Assembly: GCA_947650365.1 (NCBI GenBank)
Contig: OX393552.1
Location: forward strand, 49,871,873 to 49,935,872
DNA: 64,000 nucleotides
Direction: 5' to 3'
Origin: Chamaelirium japonicum
Taxonomy: Eukaryota; Streptophyta; Magnoliopsida; Liliales; Melanthiaceae
In this document: positions 49,601 through 55,600 of the stretch, in pieces
Layout of the letters: the number at the start of each line of letters is the position of its first letter
Position numbering within the stretch: position 1 is the stretch's first letter
The notes under the pieces: generated by a model
Seen by the model: only the letters and a program-made list of their open reading frames with translations
Told to the model about the DNA's origin: nothing
Database searches by the model: none
Translations under genes and position numbers: made by a program

Positions 49601-52600
49601 AACACAATTAATTCTTTAATATTCAAGATAATGATTAAAGTAGCAACTTACAAGTAATAACAAACAATATAACATTGTCACGATTCAAAAAAAAAAACTA
49701 TGATACAAATACATGAAAATGATAAAATACAAAGAAAAAATCATATAAAAAACTAGTATAAAAAGCATGATCATGATCCATACCTCTAAACTTACAACAA
49801 ATCTTGATATCTCACTTGTGGCTGGTAGACAATCCACAAAGAAGAAAAAAAACAACTTTGGAATCAAAATCGAAAAAGAAATGAGCATTAGATTTTGATT
49901 TTGGGTTTTTGGAGACAAAGGGGTTTCAAAAGCAAAAGAGATCTAAAACGGTTTAGGAGGTTTCAATGGGTGAAAAAAGGCCCATGGGGGCGATTTATAT
50001 ATCAACCCCCCCCCGAACCAAACATTGCTTGCTCTATGTTTCACGCCTGGAGCAAGAGGCTTACGTCTCGAATGCCTTGAGGCGCACCTCGGACAAAGGC
50101 GAACACCTCTTGATGCAGAGGCGTAGGTTTTTTATATGTGGCTGCTGAGGCGTGTGCCTCGAGGTAGCACATGACCGCCTCGCCTCTAGGCGTAAGCCTT
50201 GAATGCCTTTTTAAACATTGCTTGATACATAAAAAGGTAAGTGATATGAGCAAGGTTTAAAATTTCTATTTTTGTTCACAATTTTGGATGACCGGGAATT
50301 GAAGAAACTTCCGAAATTGGCAAATTTTGTCCGAAATTGTAAAACACATTCTTAAAGCAAAAAAAATAATTAAACTAGTAAAAACTACTCTAAGATTCGT
50401 CCAAAACTTCCCATACTAATTCGAAACTTCCAAATTGTGCAAAACCCTTAAGTTTAGTTCTAATGCAAAATTTCGTTTCCGCAAAAAATTCTGTAGGAAA
50501 TCAAATCAACATAGTTTCGGCAGAATCATAATCTGAAAGCGGTCCAGAACTGACTCAACTCAGTTTTGGGTGTATATTTTGTGACCAGATGCATTTGGGC
50601 TGAAATTTTGAACCATGGGGGCGTGGCAAATTCATGCTGTTATCTAATAACGGTGAGTATGCCGTTCGAGAGTGTTTAGAATATAATGATAATCTTATCC
50701 ATCAAGTTTTTTTTTTTTTTTGTAGTTTGAAAGGGTTTTAAATGCACGACATTACTTTATGAACTTCAAAAATACTCAAGTATGTTGAATAAATATTTTC
50801 TATACAATGATAGCATTCTGCTAGACTCATCAATACATGCTACTATTTACATCTAATTTTTCTTTGTCAGGCACATTCTCTTCTATTTTGAAACGTTCTG
50901 ACAATGGAAAAGATTTTCCTGACATTCAATTCTGGAAACGAGCTGCTGATCCTATCCTTGCTCATGATCCTTTTTCTTCATTGATGTGGGTTCTTTTTTG
51001 TCTTCCACTTCCGTGCATATCGTCTATTGGATTCTTCATCCCCCTTGTGCATCTCTTCTATGTTGTTTGTGTCGTTCAGGTATTTAGAAAGAATTTTATA
51101 TTTATGGAAACTCTTTTATTCTTCATTTTTGTTTAATTTCTTTTATGGGTGGCATTGCTTTGCAGGCAATGATCACATGCTATAGCCAACAATGTTTTGA
51201 CATATCAAGTTTTACTGATTGCCCTCTTAGTGATGTGTGCAAGACAATGGGCGAATCTGAAATTGCGAGAAAGTATTTTATGGCCAACTATGTTGATTCT
51301 TCTTGCCATCCTCGAGATATTATTCACAGATTGACATTCCCTTATCTGCGAAGGTGTGCACTACTCTGGAAACTGCTACAGTCATCGGCATATAGTTCAC
51401 ATACGTGGGAAGGATCAAGTCCTTCCGTGAACAATGGCATAACAGATTGCAGTAACCGGCTTACACTAGAGCTTAATGGTGTAAGAGAGTTGGAGGATAT
51501 GTTTCAGATCCACTCGCTGGAATTGGTTCTCATGGATGAAAATGTGCATGCTTTAGCTTTAAAATGGTGTGAACATTTCTGTGAGGACTTCAGAACTCGT
51601 AATCTTGGGGGCAGTTTATATTCCACTCCTGCAATCCCCTTCAAGTTAATGCAATTGCCTCGGCTCTACCAGGACCTATTGCAGAGGTTTGCATAGAAGA
51701 TTTTTTTCTAGCTGTGTTACCCCTGTACCTGTTTTGTGTTAAATCAACTCCAGGCGAGTGGTTACTTGGCTAAGTACTTGCTTCATCAGGTACATAAAGT
51801 TGCAGTGCTCTGATTGCAAGTCCGTACAAGATGAACCTGCTTTGTGCTTGCTATGTGGGAAATTATGTTCTCCGGGTTATAGGCCTTGCTGCAGGTTCAA
51901 ATGATACGCTTTAATCTTATTCTGACATTTCCATGAATTGTTCAAATTTGTGACATTTTTGTGTCCGACCTGACTTGTTGATCATCTCCTTCAAGGGAAA
52001 GTAGGTGCTTAAATCATGCGATGATCTGTGGTGCTGGTATTGGTGTATTTCTGTTGGTCAGGGTATGTCTATATAATCCCTGCTAATTTATGTTTGATGT
52101 TTTGTATCTTGACTTCTTTTAATTAGCTCTATTACTGATGATAAATTGCTTGGCATGATTGGATAAACAGAAGACCACAATATTATTGCAGAGGTCTTCA
52201 CGTCAGGCTGTTTGGCCATCTCCCTACCTGGATGCTTTTGGTGAAGAGGTAACTTTGATTTTTTAGAACTCCTAAACTTTGGTAGAATAACAGAATCCTG
52301 CCTTTGGAGTATGATGCAACGTTGCAAGGCAATTTCCATATTTAATGCTGTTTTGAAAATCATAAACCTGTGAGAATCTGAGATTTAGGCTCCCCCTTCT
52401 CTGTGCGTGCGTGTGTGTGGAAGGTCCCGTTTTTTCTAGTATTGTCATTGTCCAAGGTATTGGCCGACATTTTGGAAGGAGTTGATATCTAATCGTGTTG
52501 TTAACATAGTTCAAAAACTTAAGTGAATGGGCTACCTGATTTCTCAAGAGGCTTTAAGTGTTATATTTTTTGCATAATTGCTGGAATGATTTAATGGTGC

Positions 52601-55600
52601 AATCATCGATAAGTGGTGGCTATATCCTGATATGTACTATTAAAATTGGCATTGGATTTTTTTACATTGGCTCAAAGTCTTGAGTTGCAAGACTCACAAC
52701 TATGGCTCTTCCCTGTAATCATCTGTTGAGCACCTGCCACCTGAGAATCTCAGATAAAAATATAGACAAATAATTAGTTTATTTGTTGATATCCATATAA
52801 CCTTGTAATCAAAATTGGGGTTGTTCACTGATTAAACAGCATCAAACAAATATTGTGATGAATTCTTAGTTCTAAGTCTTTTGACATGGGTATGAAGCCA
52901 ATACAACTATGTTATGTTAGACTTTTACTTATGTATTTATACCCATGCTGTGAAGTGTGAAGGTATGTATTGTTATTAACCGACTAATATCATATAATTA
53001 TTGACATTTATGCTAGTTCATATATCATATATGTTTAGGGAGGGGTTAGAATAAGTTTTGGCCGACTAGTCCCGAATTAGTCCCGACTAGTCCTAGTCGG
53101 CCCTTAGCCGACTAGGGCCGACTACCGACTTTGACTGCATAGGGCGTAAATAATCTGCATATGTTGTGGGCAGTCATACTTTGTGTGGGATGCTGGTACA
53201 TGGTTCTTTCTTTTTTCTCTCTAATAAGGAAGGCTCCATGGAAAGTTGAATCCAGTAACAGATAACTAATCACTATGTCCAATAGATGTTGAAGGTATGG
53301 AGATCTATCAAGGAGAAAGAAAAGATGGTGAGTGCGTATGACATGGAAGTATTGAAGAATGTGTAGGAAGAGTTGAAGGAGTATGGAGCGAGGTGCACTA
53401 ACAAAGTGATTCAACCATGGATACAAATACCGATCGTGGACAAATTATCGGCCGGCCGAAAAAACGGTTCGAACCAGGCGGTACGAACCGGTATCGGTCT
53501 GAACCAGTCCATACCGGTGTGAATTGATTTTTGGTTTCAAAAAAATTTGAAAAAATAACCAAAAAATCCAGAATAATCTAAAATACTGGTTTGTGATGTT
53601 TTTTTTCATTCGTAAACTAGTTATAGGTATGAACCGGTCTTTTTAAGTTATAAAGTTACTGTTTTCAATTTTCACTGTATGATTCTAAATTATGGAATTT
53701 GATATAGTTATTAAATTGTATGTGTTAGATTAGCCTAGTATTATGGTTAGGGATTACAAAACACAATTCATTACCATTGCACAAACATGAATTACACAAC
53801 TAATACGAGTACATGAGTCATATTTTACAATTTCCCATAATATGATAATAAACACAAATTCATAGTCCTAAGACTCCTAACATGTTTAGCAAATAAAATG
53901 CATATCCATAACTTTCAAGAGTAGAGAATTAGATATTTTTACCTACTTAGACTGAGTAACATAATATTACATGGAACTTCGGGTAGGCTGCATTTCATCA
54001 TCATCATCATCATTGCCTCGTGGATGACCGGATGGCGACAATGTCGGATATTGGAAGAAATCATACACAAATGACTGATATTGAGGCTCCCCGTACGAAC
54101 TCCCAAATTGGGAGTTCGTACGGGGAGACCCAATGCTACCCATCGATGATTCTGGCTCCGGTTGAGAATAATATGGTGGTGGGTAGTGTGGTGGAGGATA
54201 TCCATGTCCATAATAAGGTTGTTGCCACTGTCTTCTGGTTTATTTTTAAAAAAATGCGAAAAATAAAAATGAAAAGACCCCAAATTTGCATGAACCGATC
54301 ATGCAAATTTGGAGATGATGCTTATAGATTTATAGATATAAGCTTTGATGGCATAGATCTGACCCATATCAACATTTTCACCACAATTATTTGATTTATT
54401 TTTTTAAAAAAATGCAAAAAAAGAAAAAAAATTGAAAACCCCCCAAATTTGCATGAACCGATCATGCAAATTTGGAGATGATGCTTATAGATCTATGCTT
54501 TGATGGCATAGATCTAGCCCATTTCAACATTTTCACCACAATTATTTGATTTTTTTCAAAAAAAAATTGCAATAAAACAAAAGAAAAATGAAAAAAATTA
54601 TGAAAACATACCTTCAAATGTGATTTTGATCTTGCAAATCTGAGTTTTTGGCTTCAAATCTTGTAAATCCAGCTAGTATGGAGGTTCACCTCATGTGGGA
54701 ATGAAGAAAGATGCCAAAAAAATGAAATCGGAATGAAAAAACCACCCAAAACCATGCTTCATACCCGACATCGGTTCAAACCGGCCGGTTCGAACCGATT
54801 CGAACCGGAACCGGCCGGTATTTACGCGATTTAAGCCTCGCGACCAGTATCGATTGGATACCGGATTGGTTCGGTCCGGTTCCCGGTTTGAACCGGCCGG
54901 TACGGTTCGTACCGGCTGGTATTTTGATCCTTGGATTCAACACGCAAATAAGCACTCGTTAACACTGTGAAAGTAAGTGTCCGAACGAATCCCCATCAAA
55001 TCATCAACAATGAAATTATAGGAGATATTTCCCCATTTGCAGTTTGACATGTGACTGATGAGAGTGCAAATCTAAGACCGGTATCCCATGTTGCTTCAAA
55101 TGAGCAATGAAAGTGTCCTAATTGTTGTCATATATCAATTATGGCACCACTTGAGGAGCATATGTCTAGGATAGCACAATGACACTAATGAATCCAACAT
55201 TGAGGATGATACAATAGAAAAACTTAAAAGCAAGTGTGAGGTCCATTTTTGAGCCATTCAAGGCATGAATGGGTGATAAATGCGATAGGCATGAGGTGAC
55301 TACACCTATGCTTCCTTAGATCCTTACAAAGAAGATTGTTATTGGTGCCCAACTGATAATAGTCCAAATTTGAACTGAATTAACAATGATGAGATCACTA
55401 TAGCAGTCGTAGTTATTACAAGAATGAATATCTATCATTAGTCACTACCACACACTTTAGTGGTGCAACAAGGTATTAGAATGTTTTTTTTTTTGTGTGT
55501 GTTCATTGGCGAAGTATGCAAAGTGACGTGGGATCATAATCCCTTCCTTAGAAGAAAATTTTCAATCCCTTGATCCGTGGGTCCACGTGGAGGGAAGGAG

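Larger units (their letters stand above)
45147..50870 (+). other. PRT6 intron 10 (5.7 kb)
   Basis: Contains a GTACCGG-type fragment (about 46275-46430), the repeat at 46460-46920, a MITE-like element with GC-rich insert (about 47968-48613), a 35-bp tandem duplication, hAT 49310-50220, and a hAT-like CAAGGTTTAAAAT...TTGAACCATGG stretch (about 50253-50620) without a target duplication. In 45150-46260 and 46925-47960 I see nothing. Confidence 0.75.
53416..54933. mobile_element. hAT deletion derivative with transposase tail (1,518 bp)
   Basis: Perfect 8-bp duplication GATTCAAC (53408-53415 and 54934-54941). Ends are CATGGATACAAATACC and, reverse-complemented, CAAGGATCAAAATACC. Subterminal CGAACCGGCCGGTAC motifs are frequent. 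The interior keeps a minus-strand transposase C-terminus and a 163-bp tandem duplication, so it is probably an internally deleted autonomous element. Confidence 0.9.

Noticed and set aside
50253..50620. CAAGGTTTAAAAT...TTGAACCATGG as a hAT element
   Set aside because: Ends look right but flanking 8-mers (GATATGAG and GGGGCGTG) do not match, so only noted as hAT-like.
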